Both the position numbers and the translations under genes were made by a program. The notes beneath the pieces were generated by a model. That model did not search any database, was not told the origin of the DNA, and saw nothing but the letters and a program-made list of their open reading frames with translations. Shown here piece by piece: positions 34,140 to 46,954 of a DNA stretch of 64,000 nt. The first letter of the stretch is position 1; each line of letters starts with the position of its first letter. Source of the DNA: Melampsora larici-populina 98AG31 (taxonomy: Eukaryota; Basidiomycota; Pucciniomycetes; Pucciniales; Melampsoraceae); NCBI RefSeq assembly GCF_000204055.1, contig NW_006768765.1:1039397-1103396 (forward strand), in the 5' to 3' direction.

Positions 34140-35674
34140 TCATCTTGAATCACCAGGTAATGGCATCCTAGTAGGACCAATCGTATCATCAGAAGCCGAA
34201 CGAGATAGAATACGATCCAATCCGTCAACTGAACATGCACTAAGTTCTACAGGAGTAAAACTAGGAATCATACGACCATACGAATCAGAATGATCTGTAG
34301 CTTCACTTTCTGAAATCGAAGTACGAGTCACACCACTCTCATGACTATCAGATCGTTCACTAATCGAATCACGTATAGTTCCAGGATAAAGATAACCTAA
34401 ACCGGTGGAGAAGCGTTGATTTGTAGAAACGTCTAGATGTGAACTATGTACAGCTGAAGGAGTTTGAGGAAATAATGAATCGTGTGTAGCCCAAGAAGAT
34501 GGTTCAGGTTGATTCCAACTATCGTCGTGTGACATACTTTCAGGAAATGATGAATCTCGTTGATCGGCTCTGATGGTAGATTGGTCTTGAGAATGATGAG
34601 GATCTGGATAACTTTGATTAGCTTGTGCTTCCATAGCTCTTTCTAAACCAGTATCAGGAATATACATAGGTGGTGTATTTCCAATAGGTACTCCCGGTTG
34701 ATGAACATATTGAGGTTGCATACCGATTCCGATTTCATGTTCATGATACATCTTAGGAGGTGGAGGTGGAGGTGGGTATTCTTGCATTCCCATCATTTCT
34801 GCTCTAGAAAAATTACCAAGATCTGAATGTTTTTCATCATGAGCTAAATTTGAATGATACATATTCGGATCAATCACTCCACGAGGTTGAACAAATTCAA
34901 ATCCATTAGATTCTTCTATCCAATCAATGGTATTCTTTCTAGCTCTTTGTAATGGAATTGGTGCTCCATTATCATCATCTAATTTTCCAAATCCTACCAT
35001 CCCTGACATTTGAGTTTGAACTTCTCTAGATCTTTCAGCATTGATTCGATGACGACGACGACGTAAGACCATTCCCATCACAAGGATCCATAATAAGATA
35101 AATCCAGCGCATGCGAGAAAGACGATGAATCCTGTTGAGATTGAAGGATGTGATGAAGAGCCTGATTGAGTCTTGGCAGCAGTGGCAATAAAGGTACTTT
35201 GAGCAGGTGATGCTGATGAGGAGGTATGTATGAGACCGCTTGCATTGGATTTGGTCAGTGATCGAATCCCTGTCGCAGATTCCGCACGGCTTGCTGGAGA
35301 AACACTGGACGTCGAAAGCGTCGAAGTTGAGACAGTTTTAGTCGATGACGGTAGTGGAGATGACTTTGACGTCACTGTGGTTGGCTGTGGCGCGGGAGCG
35401 GAAGAAGTCGCCGGCGGTGGCGTTGAGCTAAATTATAAGGAATTAAGGTCAGCTATACACAATGTTTTCAAGCACTTGAAAAATGTTAAACTAACACAGA
35501 TGCCGTAGAAGTCGTAGAAGTCTGTTTGGGAGCAGCAGCAGCAGCAGCGGTCGCCGTACGCTGTGAATCACCTAGCAAAGTAATCGATAAGACATCTTGA
35601 ACACCTTGTAAAAGATCTGTAGCAGGCTGCGAATCACCTAGGACATCATCTACAATCCCACCAAGTAATGACAT
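34140..35674 (-). CDS. single-pass membrane protein with Ser/Thr-rich ectodomain
   Basis: Model: complement(join(34140..35427, 35496..35674)), 488 residues, one phase-2 intron. The first 135 residues are rich in Ser, Thr, Ala and Pro and suited to O-mannosylation. A membrane segment (ISTGFIVFLACAGFILLWILVMGMV) then leads to a basic stop-transfer (LRRRRHR). The cytoplasmic part of about 300 residues holds a proline run (about PPPPPPP) and many acidic and Ser clusters. This layout resembles fungal wall-stress sensors and Mid2/Skg6-like proteins, but there is no cleavable signal peptide and no WSC domain, so the role is only inferred. It is divergent from nothing nearby. Confidence 0.65.
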
Positions 35675-36428
35675 AATCGTAAAGGATAATATATAATAGT
35701 TTTATAAAGAAAGATAATGATAGTTGTCAGGTATGACAGAGATAAAAGGTAGCGTAACTGAGTGAGTGAAGAATAAGCGTTGAATAATAGAAAGCAAAAG
35801 AAAAGATTATCTCATGTTATTGTAAAAAGTGGAGAAATCTTTACTTCAATTATCTTCGTACTTTGAATGAAAAAAAGTTTATTTTTCTTGTAAGTTTCAT
35901 TTCATAAATAGGTTCACTCAAACGAGTAATATTGCTTGGGTTTATTACGCGCCTTGACAATTTGTGATGGGCTGAGAAATGATAGAAATGGAGTGCCCAA
36001 TGCGAGGGTCAGTTGTGAGTGGAATTCGAGTTACCATGGGTTCGATTAGTGAATTGCTTCCCATCTTGACTTCTATTGATAAAGTTCATTGACTAGAGTA
36101 GTTCGATTAGAGCGATGAGACTTCTAGATTCGGTGATATGGTACAATGATCGACGCACTCACGCGCGCTTGAGGTTGGTTTTGCTCACATTTGAGGCAGA
36201 GGGAGCGCTGACGAATTCCTTTTGATCTTAAACCCACGGAGGAACGAATTGCGGGTCACAAATTGGGCTTTTCTTAATTTTGGGAATGAACGTCACGAGT
36301 TTGCATTTTTGATTTGTTTCTTCACAAGGTTTCAGGATTTATATTTCGAATACCGTAATAAACAACTAGAGTAAATCATATTACAAAAAAAATTAAATTA
36401 TTAATCATGATTCTTATTTTCACGTGTT
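35675..36428. promoter_or_regulatory. promoter region of the membrane-protein gene
   Basis: About 750 bp upstream of the start at 35674 and downstream of the Q/P-rich gene's stop. No repeats or other genes were seen. Confidence 0.4.
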
Positions 36429-37333
36429 TTAATCAGATTCAGATTGAATAGGAATCGAACGATCTAAAATCATCTGAAGTTGTAATTGATGTGATTTCTT
36501 CGATTTCTCAATATCTACTTGAATCTTTTCCAACTTTTGTTTTAATCTTTCTTTACGATTTGAATCTTGTTCAGTAGGTTCATTAGAATCAGTCGGATCG
36601 CTCAACTTTCGTTTGTTAGATGGTTTGTGATCTCCTTTAAGGATAGCATTGACCGTCCAATGATTTCCAAGTAATGAGTTCATATTAGCATGACATGAAG
36701 TATATCTTCGAGCTGCTAGACTACGATTGTTTAAACTATCAAGTGGATCGGTGATCATCATGATTTCTTCATATCTTTGCATTTGCTGTTGGTGTTGAAT
36801 CTGTTGTTGCTGTTGAATAAGTCTTTGAGATCTGATATGAGCTTGTGGATTCATGAGATGTTGTGCCATTTGATGTTGAGATGGTCTCATGATTGGATGA
36901 CTAGGAGGTGGAACTTGATGTTGAGGAAGATTAGGCATTTTATTATAAGCTGGTTGATTAATGATAGGTTGAGATGGTGGTTGAGGATGAACTGATGAAG
37001 GATTGATTTGATATCCAGGTGGAATACTAGTTTGAGATTGTAAAAGTTGAGGATTAGGTGTAGGAATCAAATGACCGTGTGATGGATTATTGTTAGGATG
37101 TTGTGAATTTGATTGAGGTTGTGAAGATGGTCTTGATGGATGATGATAGACTTGAGCTTGATATTGTGGTGGTAAGTGATTGTAATTAGGATGAGATTGT
37201 TGATAAGGTGGTTGCTGAAACAGAACAGAATGATTAGTGAATGAAGTGATGGTTTAATGTTTGAGTAGAAATGACTTACTTCTGTTATTGGATGATTTTG
37301 ATTTTGATTTGAAGCTGGATTGATGTTGGCCAT
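36429..37333 (-). CDS. Gln/Pro/His-rich protein, possible chromatin-remodelling subunit
   Basis: Model: complement(join(36429..37214, 37280..37333)), 279 residues, one phase-0 intron with a GTAAGT donor. Residues 1-140 are low complexity (Gln, Pro, His, Asn; a QQQQQ tract). A conserved-looking core follows, TDPLDSLNNRSLAARRYTSCHANMNSLLG, and then a basic coiled-coil (KERLKQKLEKIQVDIEKSKK). The DPLD..LAARRY..CH..M pattern reminds me of the C-terminal segment of the fungal SWI/SNF-RSC subunit Ssr4 family, but the match is weak and I would not name it. Divergent from BUB1. Confidence 0.6.
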
Positions 37334-37630
37334 CGTGTTCTGTGGTGTGGTGTGGTGTGGTGTGGTGGTGAGAGTCAGACTGAAGAGGAAGTGTTGATTC
37401 AGAGAGAAGCAGAGAAGTATTGGATCTATGGGTTTATCAAAAGTGTGATGATGGGTTTACAAGTGGTTCGACTACTTTCTCTTCAACTCTTTTCCAATTT
37501 CAACTTCAACTTCATCAAGACATTTTCTATCATTTTATCAAATTAGACACTCACTTCATTCACTTCAACTTCTCCCTATAAGGAACTGGAACACTTCACA
37601 ATCAAACTCCAGCACTTGACGATATAAATC
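37334..37630. promoter_or_regulatory. bidirectional promoter region with (TGTGG)n microsatellite
   Basis: The 297 bp between two divergent start codons holds a short pentanucleotide tract of TGTGG units at about 37341-37367, inside the 5' UTR of the minus-strand gene. Confidence 0.5.
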
Positions 37631-40600
37631 ATGATCTCCTCTAATCTCAAACCCTCTCAAGGCTCGAAACCACAAGAAGATATAAAGAAAAATCAAGCAA
37701 TCGAATCAGAGAAACAAAAACATTTAAATACTATCAATCTCCTAACGAAATTGGAAAAGGGTGAATCAATTGATAATCCTCAACTAGCTACCGAATTATT
37801 AGAAGATCCTCTGGACGTTTATCTTTTGTACGTCAGTTTTTCCTATCCCATACAATGCATCTCAACATATCAGTAGTAGAAATTCATTCTTCCATGACGC
37901 GTAGATACGTTCGATGGGCTTTAGATACATACTCAGCTGAAGAAGTAAATGGAAAAGAACAACTATTACCAATTCTTGAACAATCCACGAGAAAGTTTGT
38001 TAATGATGTGAAATATCGTCATGATCTTCGATACCTCAAGCTATGGGCTCTTTACGCCCGACAGTGTTCTCGTCTTGGAGCTACCAAGATTTATGAATAT
38101 TTATCACGTAACGAGATTGGTATACGATATAGTATGTTCTATGAAGAATGGGCCAATGCTATCGAAGCAGCTTTTGGTGATCTCAAACGAGTTGAGCGCG
38201 TTTATGATTTAGGGATCCAATGTGACGCGCAGCCTATCAATCGATTACAGAAGCGAAAGAAGGCACTTGCGAAAAAAATGGCCGAATCATCTGCACCTCT
38301 TTCACAGCCGTCTGAGAACAAGTCTCAGCAGGGAGTCCCACCGCACGAGGTTCGTTCTCCTCCAACCTATCTGGTTCACGATCAAACTCTGTTTGACCAT
38401 TTGAATCTATTCATTTCCTCATTTACCAGTCATTGGTGGCCCATGTATTATTCAACGACCCCCTGAAAGAATACTCTACTCCCACAATACCTTCAGCCAC
38501 CGAGACTGCACCTGTACCAAGCTCTAAGGCAGAAGCTTCCACGTCAATCTCACAGGTTTTTTCCTGTAACCTTTCACACCTCTATCCGAAACCTGACGTG
38601 GAGATCAGCCCCGAGGAACTCAGAGCACACAATCGATACCCTTCGTATTTGCAAGCCGATGAGCCATGGCAGCAAGAACCTTTTGAGACAGGAAGTGAGT
38701 GTGTCAACTTTGTCTGCGGTCAACACATGTCACTAATAATACCTCATTTGCATTTTAGAGTGGTATTCCTATCATTCGGATGGATCTCCTATTCTCTATC
38801 AACCAACAACAGGTGGTGTGTGTCCCTCGATCAAATATATAAGGAGTTCACGAACCCTAAATTCATTGTTTTCCCTTCAGAACCACTTTTTGATTATCTC
38901 AAGAATGATTCATCTTGTTCAAGTGAGATGCAACTCAGCGATGACGAGATACAGACTCCTATGATCCCGACTTATCAGACCTCAAGCTCGCGTAAATCTT
39001 CCGATGTTCATGAAGCCCAAACATCACCCGATGGCGATTCTCATATGCTCTCTCAGACCACATCAAGTTCATCATTTGATACGTTTGATGATGACTCTGC
39101 CTCAGAAGCAATCGCGGATGCTGAAGTCTCCCTAAAAATGGACTCACCACCCCGTCAGAGTACTACGGCGTACATCAAAAGTCGTAAGAGCAGAGCTAGC
39201 GTGACCATGACTACACAGGCGGCTTTGAATGACGTACTCAACATGTACGGCCCTGAGAAGGATAGCGATGAATCAGATGATAATACAAGCGATGCTGATG
39301 AAGATTTAAGAGATCAATTCACTTGCGATACTGACTTTACCGTCACCGCTCTCAAGGATGCAACTGCCGATGTTACTTACTGGTCTCAGCCTATGAAGTC
39401 GGATTCAGATGAGATACAATCCGATCACATGCCAAACACGTCAAACTCCTTCTCTCAGCGTCCTGTTGATGGCGAAAATTCGTGTTGTGAAGACGAGAAT
39501 GGACGGCCAATGCGCCCATATGAAGGTATACCAGACTGTTTTCATACATTCGGTCAATCTTACCCATTGTGCCGTTCAAGAAATGATATTGACCTCTTGT
39601 CCACCTTTAGATACGTCAACAAAAGCATCCCATAATCCTTCTGGTTCTGGTGGCTCATTCACAATCGGTCAACGATCTACACCTGCGTTCAAGCCGGTTC
39701 GTAAGCCGTTGGCCACCCTGACGCCTGTCTATGATGAAAATGCGTTACCTTCGGGTCCTCCTGTCGCCAGTAGCTCAAAGGGCTTGGGCGTCAAACGTAT
39801 ACCTTTGGGAGAAAAGTCACTTGTCACGCCGTCGATTGGAAACGGCTCCTGGTCTCAACCCAACTTTGCGGCGACATCTATGATGGGGTCGGGTCATGAT
39901 TACGCTCCCAACTTTGTACCTGACAGTTATAAGACGCCTTCAGATGAAAGGGATCAAGATCAATTTTTTCCTGAGGAGATCGAGGAACCTATGTGTGATG
40001 AACAAGAACCAGAAGAGTACGATGATTTAGTCGAGATGGCAGATTTCGATCAAGATCGTGGTCATGGATTTTGCCCACTCAGATATATACCGGTTGGAGA
40101 TAACTTTAACGCTCTGACTCCAATTACTGAAAGAACCAATGAATGTACATCTACTATAGCTCGATCTATAGCTGGACGGTCAGATCGACTTCGAATGTCT
40201 ATGGAATCTAATCTTGGCCCAGATCGATATTCTCAAGTTGGATCAGATAATGAAGAATCCGAATTGACTCCTCGAGCTAATGATCATCTGTGTATGTCGG
40301 GCGGATCACTACATCAGCCTATGAGAGAACGACTTGAATTCAATATTCGACAGCCGGATGACATGCAAATTGATGTCAATTCGTCAGATCACTTCATGAC
40401 GTCACCCAGTCAGCGCCGTCCTTTTACCTCTCCTCGCTCGTTGATGAACGATCAACAATCACATCATCCATCTCTGCACAATAATCAAGGACATCATTAT
40501 GCTCAAAGATCAGAAAATGATCGACCTGAACCCATGGACTCAATCGATCATCTCATGCGAAATCAAGCGTTGAATTCCCCACCGATGGACGATAACTTGG

Positions 40601-41808
40601 ATATTTCACAAACTTCAGAAATGATGCAGGCCGGCGAGCCTTGTAATCCATATGCCGAAGAGATCTTATCAGTCTTATTGGAAGGATTAGACCCACCATT
40701 ATCAGCTTATCCAGGGTTTAGATCATTAAGTAATTACCGAGCCAACAAATTAGCAGAACTTCAACATCATTGTAAAGTACGACCTCGTAAACAAAGTCAT
40801 GGTGGTGGAAGTTTAGAAGAAGCTAAATGGGAAATCGAATTAGATGGTGATACATATTTTATTTATGAAAAACTAGGTGAAGGAGCATATGGATCAGTAT
40901 TCAAAGTGATTGAATCTAATGATGGAGAAACTACAACAGCTTATGAGAATGGTGTAGTATATAAAGCAATGAAAGTTGAAAATCCTCCTAATTTATATGA
41001 ATTTTCAATCTTATCACAACTTCATAAGATCTTGTCACCTCGTTTATGTACTTCTTTAATCTTACCTCATAAATTATACGCTTATTCGGATGAAAGCTTT
41101 TTAATACTCGATTACTCTGATCAAGGAACGTTGTTGGATATCGTTAATCGAGCTGGAGAGATGGGCATCAGTCCAACGAATGGTGGCGCTGCTAAAGGAA
41201 TTGATGAATTACTTGCGATGTTCTTTATTATTGAATTAATACGAGTCATCGAAGGGTTACACGAAGCAGGTTTTATTCATGGTGATTTGAAAATCGATAA
41301 TTGTTTAGTCAGATTACAAAGTGTACCAGGAGGAAGTAAATCATGGTCATCAATCTATAATTCGAATGGTCAAAACGGTTGGGAATTTAAAGGATTAAGA
41401 TTAATTGATTATGGAAGATCGATCGATACCAATGTATTTCCAAACCAACAAGAATTTATTGTAGAATGGGAAACCGATGAATATGATTGTCCTGAAATGA
41501 GATTAGGTAAATCCTGGAGTTTTCAACCTGATTATTATGGAATCCTTTCGATTTCGTTTTGTTTATTGTTTGGAACGTTTATGAATGAAAAGGATTCCAT
41601 CAAACCACCATTCAAAAGGTATCATCAAATCGAACTATGGTCTAAATTGTTTAAGGTGTGTTTAAATCCGAATCGATTACCTAATCTTTTGGATTTAAAA
41701 ACTTGTAGATTGGAGATGGAAAATTGGTTAAGTGAGAATTGTGAAAGGAATGGAAAAAGTTTGAAAAGTTTTTTGAAAAAAATCGAACTTGCTTCACTTT
41801 CTAGATAA
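37631..41808 (+). CDS. BUB1: BUB1 spindle checkpoint kinase
   Basis: Model: join(37631..37827, 37905..38349, 38430..38694, 38759..38812, 38881..39525, 39611..41808), 1267 residues. BUB1 works at kinetochores, binds Bub3 and phosphorylates histone H2A. N-terminal Mad3/BUB1 region: DPLDVYLLYVRWALDTYS, LLPILEQSTRKFV, DLRYLKLWALYARQCSRLG. Then ISPEELRAHNRY resembles the GLEBS-type Bub3-binding segment. A long acidic, Ser-rich linker follows. The kinase domain starts near residue 956 (KLGEGAYGSVFK), with the VAIK-type lysine in YKAMKVE, catalytic HGDLKIDN near 1092, and DYG in place of DFG. No KEN box was seen in the N-terminus. The short exon 38759-38812 has a weak donor (GTGGTG). It shares the first intron's position and phase with the MAD3-like gene. 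Confidence 0.9.
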
Positions 41809-43001
41809 AAATTGATTGTTAATTTTTTTGGTTTTTGTTTGAGTTGATTTTTTAAGAATCATGACGATGATGTATAACATATTCTTTGTTTTCTTTGTTT
41901 TCTTTCTTTCTTGGAATTCATCTTTAATGTTGTATTGGTATTAATTCTTTTTTTCAGTTTTATATGGATTTCGATTTTTTTTGCATATTTTACTTTTTAT
42001 TTACATTGGAAGAAATCATGTGACTCTTTTTTCCCTTTGTTTTTGTTGGTTCACTTTTAGTCATAATATAAAATAGAATAGTGATTTCGAAATTGCATCA
42101 AAAATTTTTCAGTCGGAGTTGAAGTATAAGTGACTACGAGGAATTGGTTTGATCTTTCCAAAGCAAATAGAGAATTGAGCTGTTCAAGTTTTTATGTTTC
42201 TGGTGACTATCAATGAATTTCAGCCTGCAAAGTTTATTTGACTCCCCAACAAAGAATTGACTGAAGACAGTACTACTTTTTGAAAAGTTGCAGTGCAAGT
42301 TTTGGTCCCTTCTTCATGTCACAAGCCAGAAAAAGCCCTTTTGCATTACTCATATTTTGAATGGCTTTCTTTGGAAGCCCACTCAATCATATCACTTTCC
42401 AAAAAAACCTATCACATTGTGCTTGCATGAGAAACATATGGTGACACAGGGTGTATCTTGAATCTCAATAAAATGTTACAGATCAAGCCTCCTTTGAACC
42501 TCCATGCAGCACAATCCACCTACAAAAAACATTCCCAATATGCAATGTTCAGGTAGGTGATGCCTAATTTTGGTAAACTTGGGGAGTGAGAAGGATCTCA
42601 CAAGGCACTAGCAGGGGCAACTTTTGAAGAAATCTCAAGCTGAAAGCTGAATGAGATCTGTGATGAAGAGTCATCCAATGGGAGCAACAATGGATTCATT
42701 ACAGTCATTTAAGAAAAGCTTGCCCCAAATTGCCCGCAAAACTCAAGCGAATTGGCGGGGAATTTGGGGCAAGCTCTTCTTAAATGACTGTACCAAGTCC
42801 TTTCAAAACCTAGATCCATTACAATTTTTTAACATCACTAGAGAACATGCGGGCACGCCCGCCACTGATGAAATGCACCATATGAGAAAATGGGACAGAT
42901 GAGGACACCCTTCATGCAAGCTGCACAAAAAGAATTCACCCCATTTCAATCTAATTGCATATAAATAGTTTCACTGCATGTATGAAGTAGATCTACAGAT
43001 T
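41809..43001. other. intergenic region after BUB1 with a small foldback element
   Basis: At 42700-42792 lies a foldback of about 93 bp. The arms begin TACAGTCATTTAAGAA, are about 37 bp long with two mismatches, and start and end in TA, as in Tc1/mariner-type MITEs. Nothing else was recognised. Confidence 0.6.
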
Positions 43002-43004
43002 TTA

Positions 43005-45205
43005 GGGCCCGTTCGGCTCGATTTCCCAAAAGTTGTCACGTAAAAACGATTTTTGATTTTGCCCCTTTTTTGAGGGGCAAAATCAAAAACATAAAACTCG
43101 GCTTTTCCATTACCAAACAGTCAACGAAAAAGGTCAACAAAAGATCATTTATTGATTGGACGATGGGGGCAAAAGCGGCTTTTGACTTCAAAAACAGCCT
43201 CAAGGCAAACTTATCAAAGTCCCACTCGCTTTGGCCCCGTCGGTACAGGTACCACGTACCTCCGAGCGCCAGCGAGGGACTTAGGTGCAATCCCAAATTT
43301 CTGGCGTGAGACTAGACAGGACTTTTGACAAAAACCTGTCATCTCACTTGCTCACAAGGCCTTATTATCAACTCACAAAATGACAATAATGAAAATGAAG
43401 CGCAACATCATCATCTTTGATTTGCCGCCCTCCATTCCTCCACGGCCCCATGGGTTCAAAAGATATGAGCAAAAAACCCCTTTGCTCAAAACTCGGGGCC
43501 ACGTTTGTCTACATGTGTTCCCAACGCTGCGCGTCAGAAAGGTTGGTGCTCGCGAGATTAAATGATTACAGTCAAAACAGCACTTTATGTTGGGCAACAT
43601 GATTCATAATGCATTTCTTCCTTGATTCCATTCAAGCACCTGGACTTCGAGTGGGATGCTGAGCCTGGAAATCATAGCGGAAATAAGTATCTATCACATG
43701 TAATCACTTGAGGTAAGGCATGGCAACTTACAATCCCTTCATGACGCGTGCTCGGCCACTCCTCCAAAGCTCACGTAGAGTAATCAGTGTTGGTGGCCAG
43801 CTTGTCAGCATTGATGTTAAGAGCATCAGCCTGAGCATGACCAGAATACAACATTGAATATCAGTATCTATCCCCAGAAATCGACAAAGAAATTCTCACC
43901 TGATCTTGTATGAAAGCTTGCCAAACAGCTTCCCCATTGCCAGCTTCATATATCACATCACGTATTGCCATCAGGATGTTCCGGATTAAAGTCCTGGACT
44001 CTGGGCTATTGCCTCGCAGATCGTGTCGTCGCGGTCGTTGGCGAGTGAAGCGATGGTCAAGGAAGTGGAAGATGAAATTCCAGACACTCAATGTGGCGAA
44101 CAATCTCTAACGTTTGGCGCAGTACGGTGTTGGTACTTGGGATGTTGCACGGTTTTCGGCGACCGAAGTAGGAACTGGACCCTCCATTGCGTCGATGAAT
44201 GACTTGACTGACAACCCTTCATCTTCAATGAAGCCTATGATCCTGCTTACAATCCCTTCCAAGTCAAGCAGTGGGTCTTCGTAAGGTCCTGGATTCATCA
44301 TGATTAGAAATTGTGGATAGGTAAGTTGAGTCGGCGTAAGAAGTGAGGTGAAGTGGGTGATATTTAATCGAGCTTTCTGATAGATAGATAGATATCCTGA
44401 AGGAAGGAAAGCAAGTGCGAGTAGTGCTCTGCCCGCAGCTTGGGCCGTGCAGTAAGGGATTGAGCGACAGCTAGTGATAATTGCTGAGCATTGGCCGCGG
44501 AGACACTCCTTCGTAGCATCTTCACTCATTTGATGTGTTTGAGGCGTGATCGTTATTCGTGGGAGTGGTATGCGTGCGGATGTGGTACTACTGGGGTATC
44601 AAGATCGTGTACTTGTTGAAATCGATCACCGACTGGCAAACAGCTGTTTGCCTGCAGGGTTTTGTCTGTTATGTCCACCATACTGGGGTTTTGGACGCCG
44701 CAGTCGTGCTTTGGTCATGTACGGCCCCGAGTTTTGAGCAAAGGGGTTTTTTGCTCATATATTTTGAACCCATGGGGCCGTGGAGGAATGGAGGGCGGCA
44801 AATCAAAGATGATGATGTTGCGCTTCATTTTCATTATTGTCATTTTGTGAGTTGATAATAAGGCCTCGTGAGCAAGTGAGATGACAGGTTTTTGTCAAAA
44901 GCCCTGTCTAGTCTCACGCCAGAAATTTGGGATTGCACCTAAGTCCCTCGCTGGCGCTCGGAGGTACGTGGTACCTGTACTGACGGGGCCAAAGCGAGTG
45001 GGACTTTGATAAGTTTGGCCTCAAGGCTGTTTTTGATTTTGAACCAACTTTTGACCAAAAGTGGCTTTTGATCTTGATCAAAAACCACTTACCAAACGGT
45101 TGTGTTTTTGACGAAAATCAAAAGCCACTTTTGGTCAAAAGTGATTTTGGACTTTGGTGTAGCTTTTGACCAAAAGTGGCTTTTGGGTTCCAGCCAAACG
45201 GGCCC
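43005..45205. mobile_element. PIF/Harbinger-like element with long inner inverted repeats
   Basis: Its ends are GGGCCCGTTCGGCT at the left and the complement of GGGCCCGTTTGGCT at the right, flanked by TTA on both sides (43002-43004 and 45206-45208). GGGCCCGTT ends with a TWA target duplication are typical of Harbinger elements. Between about 43186 and 43502 the sequence is nearly identical to the inverse of about 44727-45042, while the outer 180 bp of each arm diverge and are rich in AAAAGCC/GGCTTTT words. The non-repeated centre (43510-44720) holds an unidentified coding-like segment. No Harbinger transposase is present. Confidence 0.7.
43861..44529 (-). pseudogene. coding-like segment captured inside the Harbinger-like element
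   Basis: Two minus-strand frames, 44107-44529 (about 140 codons) and 43861-44103 (about 80 codons), have coding-like composition. The first contains DLEGIVSRIIGFIEDEGLSVKSFIDAMEG, the second LIRNILMAIRDVIYEAGNGEAVWQAFIQDQ. Together they resemble the opening part of rust-lineage transposon-associated proteins, but I cannot name the family, and I found no clean splice joining them. It is a likely fragment. Confidence 0.4.
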
Positions 45206-45208
45206 TTA

Positions 45209-45918
45209 CTGTTTTTGCGCTTGCTGTCCTCTTGAGGGAATACCCAAAATCAACTTTGTTTTTGTCAGGCCAGGTTCCAACGTCCCCCACTCTTTATTAA
45301 ATTATAGTGGATTACCATATTTTTACTCCTCTCCTAGTATCTTTCCCTTGGTATTGGTATCATAATGCATTTAACAATCCTTCAACCAGATATTTTGTTA
45401 CTGATTTGATATACTACTTAAGTCCAGGATGTAATAATACTGGCTGTCAGGTCAAAAAATGCCATGCCAGTCTGTATCCTTACTATGTGTTTAAATTTGT
45501 CAAGCATTTCCATTACCATTTTGATGCTGTTTAAGTATGGAAGTCTCTAGCATTACAAGTGTCAACACAATCAATAAGTGTAGGTGTACAAGACTATATA
45601 GTCCCTGCAAAGCTTGATGGTAACCATCCACAATTGCCTAACAGGCCATAAAAAAGGCCGACATCATAATCAATTGAAGTCTCCTCTGGCATGACCAGAA
45701 GATCAACTCACATTCCCATCGAATCATTCAAGTCAATCTCCTGGGAGGTAGCGCCTGGAGCATCTCTATTCATCTAACTCAGGGTGAGGATATCACCCAG
45801 TTTATAAACCCACCACTAAAAGTTGTTTTGAACCAAAGCCACTTTTGTGCCTTCTGCTCCCTTTTATTGGCCCTTCTGCTTTACATGCATAGAAGCTTTA
45901 CTTGACACAGCAACACAC
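45209..45918. other. intergenic, nothing recognised
   Basis: A 700-bp spacer between two transposable elements, with no supported gene. Confidence 0.45.
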
Positions 45919-46200
45919 ATTCACAGGGGAAAAAATAAAAGCTCACATAGATGTGAGCAGAGGGTACCTTCCTGATAACTCCAAAAATGTTTCAATTTCC
46001 TTCAGATTCCTTCAATTTACCATTTTGGTGGTGCCAAAGTGCTCAGCCTGTAATACTTAGGTATTGCTTGAGTTTGCTAAAGCGTGCTCATCTTCATCTT
46101 GGATGAGCATCTCTTGAGCATGGATCATCCATTGGATGAGTGCTCAGGACCCAGCTGACACATCACTGTATACTCAGAATCACCTTCAGAAGGATACAAA

Positions 46201-46931
46201 CAATGCTGCCACAGTTACTTTACTGGTATCGTATCGGCGATACCCGGTAAAGTATCAAAAAAACGATACTGTAAGATTCGGTCGGCAGTAAAGTATCGGT
46301 TTACCAATACTATACTCGATACCGTATCAAAAACCACGATACCAAGAAGACGTACCTTGGGTAAAGTATCTTGAAGCGATACTGTTACTATACTCGATAC
46401 TGTATCGGTATTTGTGCCACAATACCAATACTGTACTCAGTATCTAGGCCTAAATGAGAGAAATTATAAACCGATACTTCTCCAGCAACTGCTGGGTAAA
46501 GTATTGGTTTTCTAATACTTTACTCGATACGGTATCGAAATCAACGATACCATCCCAAGGACCTGGAAGTAAAGTATCAGTCAGACCGATACTAACACTG
46601 CACAGATGTAGTATTTTTCGGCTATGCAAAATGATTAGAATTAATGTCAAAAATGATTAAAAATGCTATGTTAATGCATAAAAATGCACCATTAATGCAC
46701 CATTAATGAAAAAAAATGCAGCATCAATGCAGAAAAATGCAGTGTTAATGCACATGAAGAATGAATGCAGAATTCCACCTTTTTCAATTTTGTTTGTCCT
46801 TCAGGTCAATCATTTTTCACTTGGGAAAAATACTACATTTGCCCAGTGTAAGTATCAAGATACTTATACTGCAAAAAAAGTTACTTTATCGTTACTTTAC
46901 TGTAAACAGTTAAGTAACTGTGGCAGCGTTG
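46201..46931. mobile_element. hAT-like element packed with GATAC/GTATC iterons
   Basis: The 25-bp inverted ends read CAAYGCTGCCACAGTTACTT (Y marks the one difference in this part). The direct repeat ATACAAA flanks it (46194-46200 and 46932-46938). The interior, 46225-46610, contains roughly twenty GATAC or GTATC words, mostly in the forms GTAAAGTATC and ACTCGATAC-GTATCG, in both orientations. It has no transposase. It is nested in the CACTA-like element. Confidence 0.65.
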
Positions 46932-46954
46932 ATACAAATCAGGAGGATCCAAAT

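Noticed and set aside
35230..35508. Plus-strand frame opposite the Ser/Thr-rich membrane protein
   Set aside because: Antisense to a supported two-exon gene; its acidic composition follows from the Ser/Thr-rich codons.
46225..46610. The GATAC word array considered as a CRISPR-like array
   Set aside because: The words alternate in orientation with irregular spacing and no unique spacers, inside a bounded eukaryotic transposon.
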